Made by a program: the position numbers and the translations under genes. From Rhodopseudomonas pentothenatexigens (lineage in GTDB: Bacteria; Pseudomonadota; Alphaproteobacteria; Rhizobiales; Xanthobacteraceae), in assembly GCF_900218015.1 (NCBI RefSeq), contig NZ_UFQQ01000020.1, forward strand, positions 25,654 to 89,653: a stretch of 64,000 bases of DNA. Reading direction: 5' to 3'. Under the pieces are notes generated by a model that saw only the letters and a list, made by a program, of their open reading frames with translations, was not told the DNA's origin and did not search any database. Shown piece after piece: positions 30,438 to 39,764 of the stretch (positions are counted from its first letter, which is position 1; each line of letters opens with the position of its first letter).

Positions 30438-32108
30438 CTACATCTTCACGCCGAGTTCCTGCAGCCGCTCGGCGGCCTCCTTGAACTGCGGGCTGAGCTT
30501 GACGGTCTGCTGAAAGTCGGCGACCGCGCCTTCTTTGTCGCCGGACTCCAGCCGCGAGTTGCCGCGGTTGAAATACGCCATCGCGTAGTTCGGGCTGATC
30601 GCGATCGCACGATCGAAATCGGCGATCGCCTTGGCCAGATCGTTCTTGTCGCGCCAGACGTTGCCGCGATTGTTGTAGGCGGTGGCGTATTTCGGATCGA
30701 GCCGGATCGCTTCGGTGTGATCGGCGAGCGCCTGATCGAGCAGCTTCAGCCCGCGATAGGCGTTGCCGCGGCCGCTATAGGCCAGCGCCGATTTCGGATC
30801 GTAACGCAGCGACTCGCTGAAATCGATCAGAGCGCGCTGATAGTCGCCCTGCCGGCGATACATGCTGCCGCGCTGCAGGTGCACCAGCGCGCGATTGGCG
30901 TCGCTGCCGCCCTGCGAATTGACCAGCAGCGTGCAGACCTTGATGATCTGCTTGATGCCCTCCTCACCCGGGCCGAGATCCGTCACCGGGAAGGTGCAGC
31001 GCCGATACGCCTGCTGCGCCGCCTCGGGTGACGGCTCCTTGCTACGCTTCGCCTCACCGAGTTTCTTCAGCACATCGACCGCCGGCGGAAAGCCCGGCGC
31101 GAGTAACAATGCCTTGGTCACCGACGCGCGCGCCGCCACCTTGTCCCCGAGCAGCCTCAGCGTCTCGGCCCGATTGACGTAGGCGAGCGGATGCTGCGGC
31201 TCCAGCCGGATCGCCATGTCCTCGTCGGCCAGCGCACGAAGGCTCTGGTTCTGCAGTTCGAGCGCCGAGGCGCGGTTGAGATACAGGCCGCTCTCGTTCG
31301 GCGACAGCCGGATCGCCTCGGTGAAGTCGGCCACCGCTCCTCCGGTGTCGTGCGTCAGCAGCCGAATGAAGCCGCGCCCCTTGAAGCCCCCGGCATCGGC
31401 CGGTGCAAGCTTGATCGCTTCGGTGTAGTCGGCGGCCGCGCCGGCGGTGTCGCGCAGATTGCGCCGCGCATCGCCGCGATTGAGCAGCGTGCCAACGTCC
31501 TCCGGCGCCACTTTCAATGCCTCGGTGTAGTCGGCCACGGCGCGAACGTCGTCGCCCTTGCGATGATACGCAAAGCCGCGCACCGCATAAACCTCGCCAC
31601 TTTCCTTCGGCCGCAGCTCGATGGCGCGCGAATAGTCCGCGACAGCGCGATCGTAGTGCCCGAGCTTCAGTTCAGCGCTGCCCCGGACGAAATGCGCCAA
31701 CGGCAGGTTCGGGTCGAGCTTGATCGCGTGATCGGCATCGGCGAGCGCACGGTTGGGCTTGCCGCTGACGTTCCAGAAATTGGCGCGCGTGGTGTAGGCG
31801 TCCGCAGCGTCCGGATTGGCCTCGATCGCCGCGTCGAGATCCGCCTCGGCGCCCGCGAGATCGCGTCGATGGGTGCGCAGGAAGCCCCGCTTGAGATAGG
31901 CACCGGCCAGCGCCTTGCCGCTCAGCGCACCGGAATCGATCGCCGCCGTGCATGCCGCGAAGCTTGCCTCCACGGAGGTGATCGGCAACTGGCATTTCTG
32001 CGCCGCGTCCTCGCTCTGGGCGCGGGCCGACAAACTGATACCAACGTCCGAGAACCAGCAACAGCTCGCCAGCAAAATCGACGTAAGGGCAAAATACGGC
32101 CGGGCCAT
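30438..32108 (-). CDS. Exported tetratricopeptide-repeat protein
   Basis: A 556-residue protein. It has a signal peptide (ALTSILLASCCWFSDVGI region, cleavage near SARAQS, residue 31), then roughly ten TPR units in two blocks (about 65-330 and 405-555). Examples are AGAEADLDAAIEANPDAADA and RALADADHAIKLDPNLPLAH. Cysteines at the start of each block (KCQLPITSVEASFAACTAAI; RRCTFPVTDLG) suggest a repeated Cys-containing module. TPR solenoids serve as protein-binding scaffolds; the partner is unknown. It lies 85 bp downstream of the RidA-like gene on the same strand and may be read through from that operon. Confidence 0.85.
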   Translation of the reverse strand: MARPYFALTSILLASCCWFSDVGISLSARAQSEDAAQKCQLPITSVEASFAACTAAIDSGALSGKALAGAYLKRGFLRTHRRDLAGAEADLDAAIEANPDAADAYTTRANFWNVSGKPNRALADADHAIKLDPNLPLAHFVRGSAELKLGHYDRAVADYSRAIELRPKESGEVYAVRGFAYHRKGDDVRAVADYTEALKVAPEDVGTLLNRGDARRNLRDTAGAAADYTEAIKLAPADAGGFKGRGFIRLLTHDTGGAVADFTEAIRLSPNESGLYLNRASALELQNQSLRALADEDMAIRLEPQHPLAYVNRAETLRLLGDKVAARASVTKALLLAPGFPPAVDVLKKLGEAKRSKEPSPEAAQQAYRRCTFPVTDLGPGEEGIKQIIKVCTLLVNSQGGSDANRALVHLQRGSMYRRQGDYQRALIDFSESLRYDPKSALAYSGRGNAYRGLKLLDQALADHTEAIRLDPKYATAYNNRGNVWRDKNDLAKAIADFDRAIAISPNYAMAYFNRGNSRLESGDKEGAVADFQQTVKLSPQFKEAAERLQELGVKM

Positions 32109-32193
32109 CGGCGCCTCCGAAAGGAAATCGTGCTTCCTTCCAGTCGCGCGATGGCCCGCACCGGTTCAAACGTGAGCCCGCGGGGCGGCGGTG

Positions 32194-32667
32194 TTACTTC
32201 GCCGGCGCGTAGAACGTACCGTCGATCTCGGCGATGTCGCCCTGGTCGAGCGCCGGCACCTGCAGCACGGTGCGCGGCGGATACGGGCCGTCGCCCCAGA
32301 TGTCCTTCTGCACCTTGTTGACCACCGGCCGATATTTGGCGACGTCGGTGACGAACACGGTGAGCCGCACCGCGTCGGCCTTGGTGGCGCCGGCAGCTTC
32401 GGCCGCCGCCAGCATGTTGTCGAACATCCGCCGGATCCGCGCCTCGTCGCCGTCGACCATCTTGCCGGTGACGCGGTCGGTGCCCCGCATCCCGCCGATG
32501 AACACGAAGTCGCCGGCGCGGGCGCCGATGCTCCAGGTGCCGCTCGGCGTGATCGTCTTGTCGGTCGGCGCGATGATCTTGACCGCACTGGATTCGGCGG
32601 CAGCCACCGCCGGTATCGCGACGGCAAGGGCGGCAGCAGCAAGCAGCGTTCGCAGAGAGGCGTTCAT
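32194..32667 (-). CDS. Exported RidA/YjgF-family protein
   Basis: A 157-residue RidA-fold protein. The mature part shows WSIGARAGDFVFIGGMRG, RMFDNMLAAAEAAGATKADA and the substrate-binding arginine in YPPRTVLQVPALDQGD, so the site that hydrolyses reactive imines is preserved. Unlike the cytoplasmic housekeeping RidA it starts with a signal peptide (SLRTLLAAAALAVAIPAVA, cleavage near AAA-ES). Its ATG overlaps the stop of the LodB-like gene (ATGA), so it belongs to the LodA-LodB operon. LodA-type oxidases pass through imine intermediates, giving a plausible reason for the pairing. Confidence 0.85.
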   Translation of the reverse strand: MNASLRTLLAAAALAVAIPAVAAAESSAVKIIAPTDKTITPSGTWSIGARAGDFVFIGGMRGTDRVTGKMVDGDEARIRRMFDNMLAAAEAAGATKADAVRLTVFVTDVAKYRPVVNKVQKDIWGDGPYPPRTVLQVPALDQGDIAEIDGTFYAPAK

Positions 32668-33764
32668 GGCGAGGTCTCCTGGTGGGGATGGGAGGATGCA
32701 TTGGTGCGGCGGCGCTGCCAGAACGGCGCATCGGCGAAGCGCGGCTCGGCGGCGTACATCGCCTGCTGGGTGACGAGGTGCTGCGCGATCCCCTGCAAGT
32801 AATCGCGCTCATAGGCTTCCGCCCGCTCAGACTGGCCATCAGTCAGGGTCAGCGCCGCCTCGGCGGCCGCCATGCCGCTCCACAGCGCGGTGGCGAGGCC
32901 GTTGGCGCCGAGCGGGTCGAGCGCCGCCGCGGCATCGCCGGCGCGCAAGATCCGCCCCTCGATCAATCGGCTGGCCGTCACGGTGGCGGCAGCCGCGACC
33001 TGGGGCGGTTCACGGGCGGCGGTCGCATCCAGCCCCAGGCTGTATAGCCGCGAAGCGATCGCGATCGTCGACGCTGCCAGGCCGGTCCATGTGGCGCCGT
33101 CCTGCGCGGCGCCGGGCGGCAACAGATCGGTGTCGGTGAACAGGCCGAGCATCATGCGACGGCCCGGCAGCGGCGCCATGTACCACCATCCCAGCGCCAC
33201 CGCTTCGACCAGCGTCGCGGCGGCGGCCTCGGTCTCGTCAGGCAGGTCGAGCACACGCCACACCGCCACCAGCCGGTCGGTGCGGCGCCGCCCCGCGGTG
33301 GCCCCCGACGACAGCGCGGCGCGACCACTGCAGTCGACGGCCGCGTCGGCGAACACGACGCGGCCGTCACCGAGTTCGAGCACGACTCCGTCGCAGTGAT
33401 GTACCAGCATGGTGACGATGATCGGATGGAACTCGATCGCATCACGGTGCAGCTTGGCCCGCATCCGGCGCTCGAAGCCGGCGCGGTCGAGGTGCCAGCC
33501 GCCGTCGCCCTGCGCGGCCCGCCGCAAGGTCGCATCGCCCCACACCGAAAACCTGCCGTGAGTCGGCAGTGCGGTTGCAGCGTCCAGGAGGTCGGCCCAA
33601 TCCAGCCGGTCGAGCAATGGCGCGGCCGCCGGCGACAACGTCTCACCACGGCTGATCACATCGCGATCCGGCGCAATCAGCAGCGGCCGTCGTCCGGCCA
33701 GCACCACAGTGCGGGCGGCGGCAAGCGCCGCCAGCCCGGCGCCGATCACGGCAATCCGGCCCAT
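32664..33764 (-). CDS. LodB-like FAD-dependent oxidoreductase
   Basis: A 366-residue flavoprotein. The dinucleotide-binding motif RIAVIGAGLAALAAARTVVL is at the very N terminus. It has a GRVVFADAAVDCSGRAALSS segment and a second FAD motif ILRAGDAAAALDPLGANGLA near residue 275. It resembles the halogenase-type monooxygenases to which LodB belongs. LodB is needed to build the cysteine tryptophylquinone (CTQ) cofactor in LodA. The ATG at 33764 lies five bases beyond the LodA stop; the open frame continues upstream in antisense to LodA, but that is not coding. It has no signal peptide, consistent with acting on LodA before export. Confidence 0.85.
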   Translation of the reverse strand: MGRIAVIGAGLAALAAARTVVLAGRRPLLIAPDRDVISRGETLSPAAAPLLDRLDWADLLDAATALPTHGRFSVWGDATLRRAAQGDGGWHLDRAGFERRMRAKLHRDAIEFHPIIVTMLVHHCDGVVLELGDGRVVFADAAVDCSGRAALSSGATAGRRRTDRLVAVWRVLDLPDETEAAAATLVEAVALGWWYMAPLPGRRMMLGLFTDTDLLPPGAAQDGATWTGLAASTIAIASRLYSLGLDATAAREPPQVAAAATVTASRLIEGRILRAGDAAAALDPLGANGLATALWSGMAAAEAALTLTDGQSERAEAYERDYLQGIAQHLVTQQAMYAAEPRFADAPFWQRRRTNASSHPHQETSP

Positions 33765-33769
33765 CGAGA

Positions 33770-35734
33770 TCAGCGCGGCAGCGTCGGCGCCGCGATGTCC
33801 ATCGAACCGCGCTGGACCTCGACGTAGAGCTGATCGGGCACTCCGGGCAGCCCCTTCGGACCTGGACGACGCACCACGACGCCCATCTGCGTCCACAGCT
33901 CGATCATGCGGCGCAGGCCATCGGTGTAGCCGGCTTCGACGTGCAGACCGATGCCCGCGGCGCCGCGCGCCCACGGCACCCGCGTGTGATAGAACCGCAG
34001 CCGCTCCTCTTCGGTCAGGTCGGTCCGCATCATCTGCTGATAGAACGCTTCCGGCAGCACATCGACCGGCAGCAGCGCCGGCCACCACACCGGCGTCGGG
34101 AAGCCGCTCGCGGTCAGCACCGCCTGGCAGCTGAAGGCATCGCCCTGCCACGGCACGCCCATCCAGCGGGTCAGATCGCCCGGCGCCTGCGGGCCGATCG
34201 GCTTGCCCTGCTCCGGCTTGTCGGGATTGCCGGCGAACACGTTGACCGGATTGAGCTGCAGCCCGACGTCCTGCGCCAAACTCTTGCGGTTCGACAGCGC
34301 CAGACGGAACGGCAGCTTGGTCTCGTTCGGTCCGCGATACAGCTCCTTGTGGCGGATCGGCCAGGTGATTTCGACGCCGGGATGGAAGGCTCCGCCCGAG
34401 CAGGCGTCGAGCGCGGCGCGCGTCATCGCTTCGGGGCGCAATTCGGTCGGCAGATCGTCGAGCGTGCGAACCGAGTCCGCGCTCTTGTCGGCGTAGTCCG
34501 CCTCGAACTTGCCGTCGGCCCACAGTTCGAGCACGCGATATTGTGTCGGCGTCAGCGCCAGCCAGGCGTGCGGGCTGTCCTGATAGTTGACGCCGTCGCC
34601 GAGCATGATCGGAATCGCGTAGCCGCGCTGATCGCTGCCGTCCGGCTTGCGGAACGCATCGAACACCTTCTTGCGCTCGGCCTTGGCATCGGCGCCGGGC
34701 TTGGCCAGCGTCTCGATCGTCGCCGGGTTGGACAGATCGCCGATGTCGTTCCAGGCGGCGCCGAGGAACGACGCCGTCGCCACCCACTGCATCGCGCCGG
34801 CGCGGCGCAGGATCGGCAACACGTCGCGGCGGAACGACACCTTGTCGGTGGGGCTCTGCAACTGGCCGAGCGCCACCATCGCTTCGCGCGCAGCATCGTA
34901 CAACGTCACGATCGGCTCGAGCTGCGGCGCGAATTTCGGCCCACAACACACCACCCAGGCCGGATCGCAATCCAGCTTCCGGCCGTCGACGGTGACGGTC
35001 GCCTTGACCCAGCCGTCGGCCCAGTCGTCGTGCCAGCCGTCATTGTTGGTGAAGTCGCGCACCGGATTCTGCGGCAGTGCCGTGCGCGACACACCGTCGG
35101 CGGCGAACACCAACAGGCGCCCCTTGTCGTCGGTGCGCAGATGGCCCAGCGAGACGTCGAGCGTCTGCCAGAACCGGCCCTTCATCCGATATCGGTCGTC
35201 GCCGCCCGTGGGGTTGGTCGAGGCGCCGGCGATCTCCAGCCGGCCGCCGTCGATGCACAGCATCGCCTCGCGCTTGTCCGCCGCAATGAAGGGATTGCGC
35301 TGCGCACCCGGGACGCCGGGCGCGCTGTCGCCACGGTCCATTGCGTTGACGAAGCCGTACCAAGCCGCCTTGGTGTTGGCGACGTGTACGCTCCAAGTCA
35401 CGCCATCGGCGCCGTCCAGCTCGCGCACCACGCGGCCCTGGTCGTCGTAGCCGAACAGCCGGAAACGCTGCACCTGTTTCTTGATCCGGCCCTGCTTGTC
35501 CTTGAATCCGCCTTCGGGCTCGTCGAGCAGTCCCGGCACTTCGGGCGCCAGGAACCACTCCTCGGCATTGCCGACGCGGGAGAAACCGATCGCCGGGAAG
35601 ATCGCGACCTTGGCGATCTTGGCCCCCTTGGGCGCCGCCGGTTGCGCGTGCAGCGACGAAATCGCCGCCTTCGCCAGCAGTGGCCCACCCAGCCCGATGG
35701 CCGCAGCCCCAAGCAGAAAATCGCGACGCTTCAC
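33770..35734 (-). CDS. LodA/GoxA-family CTQ-dependent amino-acid oxidase
   Basis: A 654-residue oxidase precursor. A Tat-type signal (MKRRDFLLGAAAIGLGGPLL) implies export after folding. The mature protein shows IFPAIGFSRVGNAEEWFLAP, WWPALLPVDVLPEAF and GAAGIGLHVEAGYTDG. The two residues that would cross-link into CTQ are probably C445 in ACSGGAFHPGVE and W524 in TRWMGVPWQ. Known members oxidise lysine (LodA) or glycine (GoxA), releasing ammonia, H2O2 and an aldehyde or glyoxylate, and some are antibacterial through the peroxide. Which amino acid is used here cannot be told. LodB and an exported RidA follow in the same operon. Confidence 0.85.
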   Translation of the reverse strand: MKRRDFLLGAAAIGLGGPLLAKAAISSLHAQPAAPKGAKIAKVAIFPAIGFSRVGNAEEWFLAPEVPGLLDEPEGGFKDKQGRIKKQVQRFRLFGYDDQGRVVRELDGADGVTWSVHVANTKAAWYGFVNAMDRGDSAPGVPGAQRNPFIAADKREAMLCIDGGRLEIAGASTNPTGGDDRYRMKGRFWQTLDVSLGHLRTDDKGRLLVFAADGVSRTALPQNPVRDFTNNDGWHDDWADGWVKATVTVDGRKLDCDPAWVVCCGPKFAPQLEPIVTLYDAAREAMVALGQLQSPTDKVSFRRDVLPILRRAGAMQWVATASFLGAAWNDIGDLSNPATIETLAKPGADAKAERKKVFDAFRKPDGSDQRGYAIPIMLGDGVNYQDSPHAWLALTPTQYRVLELWADGKFEADYADKSADSVRTLDDLPTELRPEAMTRAALDACSGGAFHPGVEITWPIRHKELYRGPNETKLPFRLALSNRKSLAQDVGLQLNPVNVFAGNPDKPEQGKPIGPQAPGDLTRWMGVPWQGDAFSCQAVLTASGFPTPVWWPALLPVDVLPEAFYQQMMRTDLTEEERLRFYHTRVPWARGAAGIGLHVEAGYTDGLRRMIELWTQMGVVVRRPGPKGLPGVPDQLYVEVQRGSMDIAAPTLPR

Positions 35735-35893
35735 CTGTTGCCCTCCCCGACATCGATATGACGGAGATGGTATTGGCTTACTGGTGATTAAAGAGCGTTT
35801 AATGAGCGATTTGTACGCTCAGGCAGCAGGTATGCAGCGGGAGCGCCACCGGATGGCCCCAGCTCGCCGGTGGGGCTGCCGGTCAGCCCGCGA

Positions 35894-36265
35894 TCAACCG
35901 TCGATCGAAGCCGGCTTGAGCTCCACCGACTCGCCGCAGCCGCAGGCGGAGATCTGGTTCGGGTTGTTGAAGACGAACTGCGCCTGCATCCTGTCGGCCT
36001 TGTAGTCCATCTCGGTGCCGAGCAGGAACAGCACCGCCTTGGGATCGACCAGGATCTTGACGCCCTTGTCTTCGATCACTTCGTCGTTCGGCTTGACGTC
36101 GTGTGCGTACTCGACCGTGTAGGACTGCCCGGCGCAGCCGCCGTTCTTGATCCCGACGCGCAGGCCGAGGATCTCGCTGTCGGCGCGGCCCATCAGTTCC
36201 TTGACGCGGCCGGCCGCCGCGTCGGTGAGGCGCATCACTTGAGGCCGAGGACGTGCCGTAGCCAT
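35894..36265 (-). CDS. sufA: A-type iron-sulfur carrier SufA
   Basis: A 123-residue HesB/IscA-fold protein that carries Fe-S clusters from the SUF scaffold to target proteins. The three cluster-binding cysteines are present: one in KNGGCAGQSY and two in the C-terminal ACGCGES. The ATG at 36265 is preferred; a GTG four codons upstream overlaps its own ribosome-binding site. It is the last gene of the suf cluster, separated from sufT by a VOC-family gene and a gap of 129 bp. Confidence 0.9.
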   Translation of the reverse strand: MATARPRPQVMRLTDAAAGRVKELMGRADSEILGLRVGIKNGGCAGQSYTVEYAHDVKPNDEVIEDKGVKILVDPKAVLFLLGTEMDYKADRMQAQFVFNNPNQISACGCGESVELKPASIDG

Positions 36266-36394
36266 GGTGTTTCCCACTCCTGTTGCCGGGCCTGCCCGGA
36301 GACGTTCGCCGCTTCACCGGCGACCAGCCGGACCTTCAGATAGTCACGCAAATGCCAGTTCGAAAGGTGTTACCACGTCGTCGCCGTATGCGGC

Positions 36395-36811
36395 CTAATG
36401 GATCGGCCAGACACCCGGCGTCACAAGTTCCAACAGATGGCGGTCCGGGTCGCGGAAGTAGATACTCGACCCGCCGCGCGGCCACTCCGTGCGGCCTTCG
36501 ATCGCCACGCCATGCTCCGAAAGGCGCGCTTCCCATTCGCCGAGCCGGTCGCGATCGACCGACAGGCCCATGTGGACCGGTCCGCTGCCGTCGTGCGGCG
36601 GGATCGTGCCGCCCGGCAGTTCGACCGTCTCCAGCGTGCTCCCCCGCCTGAACAACAGCAGCACGCTGCGGCCGCCCACATCGAAAGCACAGAACCGCTG
36701 GTCGCTCGACATCGGACTCAGCAGCAGGACGTCCTGGTAGAAGCTTCGGGCGCGATCGAGGTCATCGACATACAGCGCCGTCTCGATCACGCCGTTCAGA
36801 CGCAGACCCAA
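36395..36811 (-). CDS. VOC-family (glyoxalase-like) protein
   Basis: A 138-residue protein with two beta-alpha-beta-beta-beta modules of the vicinal oxygen chelate superfamily. GVIETALYVDDLDRARSFYQ opens the fold and YFRDPDRHLLELVTPGVW closes it. Candidate metal ligands are a histidine in GPVHMGLSV and the final glutamate in LLELV; the first ligand position appears replaced in ETALYVDD. Reaction unknown. It is only 7 bp after sufT, inside the iron-sulfur operon, so it is likely co-transcribed with it. Confidence 0.85.
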   Translation of the reverse strand: MGLRLNGVIETALYVDDLDRARSFYQDVLLLSPMSSDQRFCAFDVGGRSVLLLFRRGSTLETVELPGGTIPPHDGSGPVHMGLSVDRDRLGEWEARLSEHGVAIEGRTEWPRGGSSIYFRDPDRHLLELVTPGVWPIH

Positions 36812-36818
36812 TCCGTCC

Positions 36819-37187
36819 TCACCACATGTTCAGCACGAGCCGGGCCTCGTCGCTCATCCGCTCCGGCGTCCACGGCGGCTCCCAGACGATGTTGACGTTG
36901 ACCACCCCGACGCCGGGAACGCTGGCGACCGCGTTCTCCACCATGGTCGGCAGTTCGGCCGCAGCCGGGCAGTTCGGCGTCGTCAGCGTCATGTCGAGAT
37001 CGACGGTGCGGTCGTCCTTGATCTCGACCTTGTAGATCAGCCCGAGCTCGTAGATGTCGGCCGGAATTTCCGGGTCGAACACCGTCTTCAGGGCGCCGAC
37101 GATCTCGGTGCCGAGCCGCTCGGTCTCCTCCGGCGGCAGAGCCGAGACGGTCTGCATGTTGGCTTTGGCTTCGATCGTATCGGTCAT
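36819..37187 (-). CDS. sufT: SUF-associated DUF59 protein SufT
   Basis: A 122-residue DUF59 (MIP18/PaaD-like) protein that helps mature iron-sulfur proteins. Family signatures are VFDPEIPADIYELGLIY, TLTTPNCPAAAELPTMVEN (conserved cysteine) and VNIVWEPPWTPERMSDEA. Its ATG overlaps the sufS stop by four bases (ATGA), showing translational coupling within the operon. Confidence 0.93.
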   Translation of the reverse strand: MTDTIEAKANMQTVSALPPEETERLGTEIVGALKTVFDPEIPADIYELGLIYKVEIKDDRTVDLDMTLTTPNCPAAAELPTMVENAVASVPGVGVVNVNIVWEPPWTPERMSDEARLVLNMW

Positions 37188-38431
37188 GCGAACAGATCCC
37201 GCGCCTTGATCAGCGCACTGACGAGTTGGTCCACTTCCTCACGGGTATTATACATGCCGAACGACGCCCGGCACGTCGCAGTGACTTGGAACCGCTCCAG
37301 CAGCGGCATCACGCAATGGGTGCCGGCGCGGACGGCGATCCCCTGGCGGTCGATCACGGTGGCGATGTCGTGCGGGTGAGCGCCCTTCATTTCGAAGGAA
37401 ATCACCGGCCCCTTGTCCCTGGCGGAGCCGATGATCCGCAACGAATTGATCTCGCGCAGCCGCTCCTGGGCGTAGGTCAAAAGATCGTGTTCATGGGCGG
37501 CGATCCGCTCCTTGCCGATCGAATTGACGTAGTCGATCGCCGCGCCGAGCCCGACCGCCTCGACGATCGCCGGCGTGCCGGCCTCGAATCGATGCGGCGG
37601 ATCGCCATAGGTCACCCAGTCCTGCGCGACCTCGCGGATCATCTCGCCGCCGCCGTTGAAGGGCCGCATCTTGGCGAGCACATCGTACTTGCCGTACAGC
37701 GCGCCGATCCCGGTCGGACCGTAGATCTTGTGGCCGGTCATCACATAGAAATCGCAATCGATGTCCTGGACATCGATGGTGAGGTGCACCGCTGCCTGGC
37801 TGCCGTCGACCAGCACCGGAATGCCGCGGGCATGGGCGATCCTCACGACCTCTTTGACCGGAACGACGGTGCCCAGCGCGTTCGACATCTGGGTGATCGC
37901 GACCAGTTTCGTCCGGGCGCTCAGCAGCTTCTCGAACTCGTCGAGCAGGAAGTTGCCCTCGTCGTCGACCGGCGCCCATTTGATCACCGCACCCTGGCGC
38001 TCGCGCAGGAAGTGCCACGGCACGATGTTGGAATGGTGCTCCATGATCGAGAGCACGATCTCGTCGCCCTCGCCGATGTTCGGCGCACCCCACGACGACG
38101 CCACCAGATTGATCGCCTCGGTGGCGTTGCGGGTGAAGATGATCTCTTCTGGCCGCTTGGCGTTCAGCAGATGCTGCACGCGGGTGCGACCGCCCTCATA
38201 GGCCTCGGTCGCGGCGTTGGCGAGATAGTGCAGGCCGCGATGCACGTTGGCGTATTCGCTCTCGTAGGCCTGCGTCATCCGCGTCAGCACCTGACGCGGC
38301 TTCTGCGCCGAGGCGGCGTTGTCGAGATACACCAGCTTCTTGCCGTAGACGTCCAGCGACAGTGCCGGAAAGTCCTCGCGCACGCGGGCGACGTCATAGC
38401 TGCCGTTGCTGACCGCCGGATGCGTACTCAT
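37184..38431 (-). CDS. sufS: Cysteine desulfurase SufS
   Basis: A 415-residue PLP enzyme that takes sulfur from cysteine and passes it as persulfide to the SufBCD scaffold. The PLP lysine is in VMTGHKIYGPTGIGALYG. The catalytic cysteine region is RAGTHCVMPLLERF, the SufS-type C-terminal pattern. The N terminus shows VYLDNAASAQKPRQVL, with LATRNATEAINLV-like FTRNATEAINLVASSWG. It overlaps sufD and sufT by four bases on either side. It is the group-II type desulfurase of the locus; a group-I IscS-like enzyme is encoded upstream at 42238. Confidence 0.96.
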   Translation of the reverse strand: MSTHPAVSNGSYDVARVREDFPALSLDVYGKKLVYLDNAASAQKPRQVLTRMTQAYESEYANVHRGLHYLANAATEAYEGGRTRVQHLLNAKRPEEIIFTRNATEAINLVASSWGAPNIGEGDEIVLSIMEHHSNIVPWHFLRERQGAVIKWAPVDDEGNFLLDEFEKLLSARTKLVAITQMSNALGTVVPVKEVVRIAHARGIPVLVDGSQAAVHLTIDVQDIDCDFYVMTGHKIYGPTGIGALYGKYDVLAKMRPFNGGGEMIREVAQDWVTYGDPPHRFEAGTPAIVEAVGLGAAIDYVNSIGKERIAAHEHDLLTYAQERLREINSLRIIGSARDKGPVISFEMKGAHPHDIATVIDRQGIAVRAGTHCVMPLLERFQVTATCRASFGMYNTREEVDQLVSALIKARDLFA

Positions 38432-39741
38432 CGCCTCGCCTCCAGCCAGCGCACCGCGGCCGCGGTCACCAGCTCACGCAGATCGTCGTCTGCGATTGCT
38501 TCGATCGCCTCGCCGACGAACGCCTGGATCAGCATCGCCTCGGCGTCCTTCTGCGGCAGGCCGCGGGCACGCAGATAGAACAGCAAGGAATCGTCGAGGG
38601 CACCGACGGCGGCGCCGTGGCCGCAGGCGACGTCGTCCGCGAAGATTTCCAGCTCCGGCTTGTTGTCGACCTCGGCTTCGTCGGACAGCAGCAGCGCCCG
38701 GGTCATCATCTTGGCGTCGGTCTGCTGAGCCGGCTGGCGGACGTTGATGCGGCCCTGAAACACCGAGTGACCGCGGTCGTCGACGACAGCGCGGAAGCCC
38801 TCGCGGCTGACGCAGTCCGGCACGTCGTGGTTCATCACCAGCGTGGTGTCGGCGTGCTGTTTGCCGTTGAGGAGATTGACGCCGTTGGTTTCGACCTTGG
38901 AATGCGAGCCGGCGACCGTCACCACCGCCTGATAGCGGCTGACGAGCGCGCCGGTGGTGATGCCGAACGCGTTGAAGTGCGCATGCGTGCCGACCGAAAC
39001 CGCCGCCGAGGTGACGTTGAACGCCTCCCGCGAGTCTTCGACGATCCGGACGTAGTCGAGCCGAGCGTTGTCGCCGACCGCGATCACCGCCGCATCATGG
39101 ACCTGGTAGGTGTCGGCGCCCTCGCCCGCCACGTAGCTCTCGACCACGGTCGCCGCGGCGTCGTTGCCGAGCGCGATCCGCGACCGGGTGAACATCGCCA
39201 CCGGCGCGCCGCCGGACGCGATGTGCAGGATGTGCAGCGGCCGGGCCAGTCTGGTCCCGGCGGCGATCTCGATCACGACGCCGTCGGTCATCAGCGCGGT
39301 GTTGAGCGCCGCCATCGGATCGGCGGTGTCGAGCGCCAGCGCGGCATTCTCACCCGCCTCCAGCGCCTCCCGCAGGCTGCGGACCGACAATCCCGCCTCG
39401 AGGTCGGACAACTCGGATAGGCCGCCGGCGAGCACGCCGTCGACCAGCACCAGCCGGCGCACGCCGGCAATCGCGTGCAAGCCGGCGGCGGCCTCGGCCC
39501 GCACCAGCGCGGAGGCGTCGGGCGCAGGCGCAACCGGCAGCACCTCGCGCATCAAGGCGCGCAGGTCGGTGTACTTCCAATCCTCGATCCGGCGGTGCGG
39601 CAGCCCGACGCGCTGGAAAGCGTCGAAGGCTTGGCGGCGCGCGTCGACGAGCTTGCCGGCGACGGGCAGACGGGCGCCGGCCGCGGCGAAATTGTCGCTC
39701 GCTGTGTCCGGCTTCTCGGCTTTCGCCACTGCGATGTTCAT
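38428..39741 (-). CDS. sufD: SUF scaffold subunit SufD
   Basis: A 437-residue beta-helix protein, partner of SufB in the SufBC2D scaffold where clusters are assembled. Characteristic parts are RRIEDWKYTDLRALMRE near residue 50, DIFNVTSAA-like AFNVTSAAVSVGTHAHFN, and the C-terminal ELEIFADDVACGHGAAVGAL with LLFYLRARGLPQKDAEAMLI. The ATG at 39741 was chosen; upstream frame is antisense to nothing recognisable. It is followed by sufS with a four-base overlap and preceded by sufC with 23 bp between. Confidence 0.95.
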   Translation of the reverse strand: MNIAVAKAEKPDTASDNFAAAGARLPVAGKLVDARRQAFDAFQRVGLPHRRIEDWKYTDLRALMREVLPVAPAPDASALVRAEAAAGLHAIAGVRRLVLVDGVLAGGLSELSDLEAGLSVRSLREALEAGENAALALDTADPMAALNTALMTDGVVIEIAAGTRLARPLHILHIASGGAPVAMFTRSRIALGNDAAATVVESYVAGEGADTYQVHDAAVIAVGDNARLDYVRIVEDSREAFNVTSAAVSVGTHAHFNAFGITTGALVSRYQAVVTVAGSHSKVETNGVNLLNGKQHADTTLVMNHDVPDCVSREGFRAVVDDRGHSVFQGRINVRQPAQQTDAKMMTRALLLSDEAEVDNKPELEIFADDVACGHGAAVGALDDSLLFYLRARGLPQKDAEAMLIQAFVGEAIEAIADDDLRELVTAAAVRWLEARR

Positions 39742-39764
39742 GGCCGTGTCCCGATCAGCGGCCG

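Noticed and set aside
32664..34970. A 768-residue oxidoreductase
   Set aside because: The upstream 400 residues are low-complexity and lie within the LodA-like gene in another frame. The FAD motif at 33764 marks the true start.
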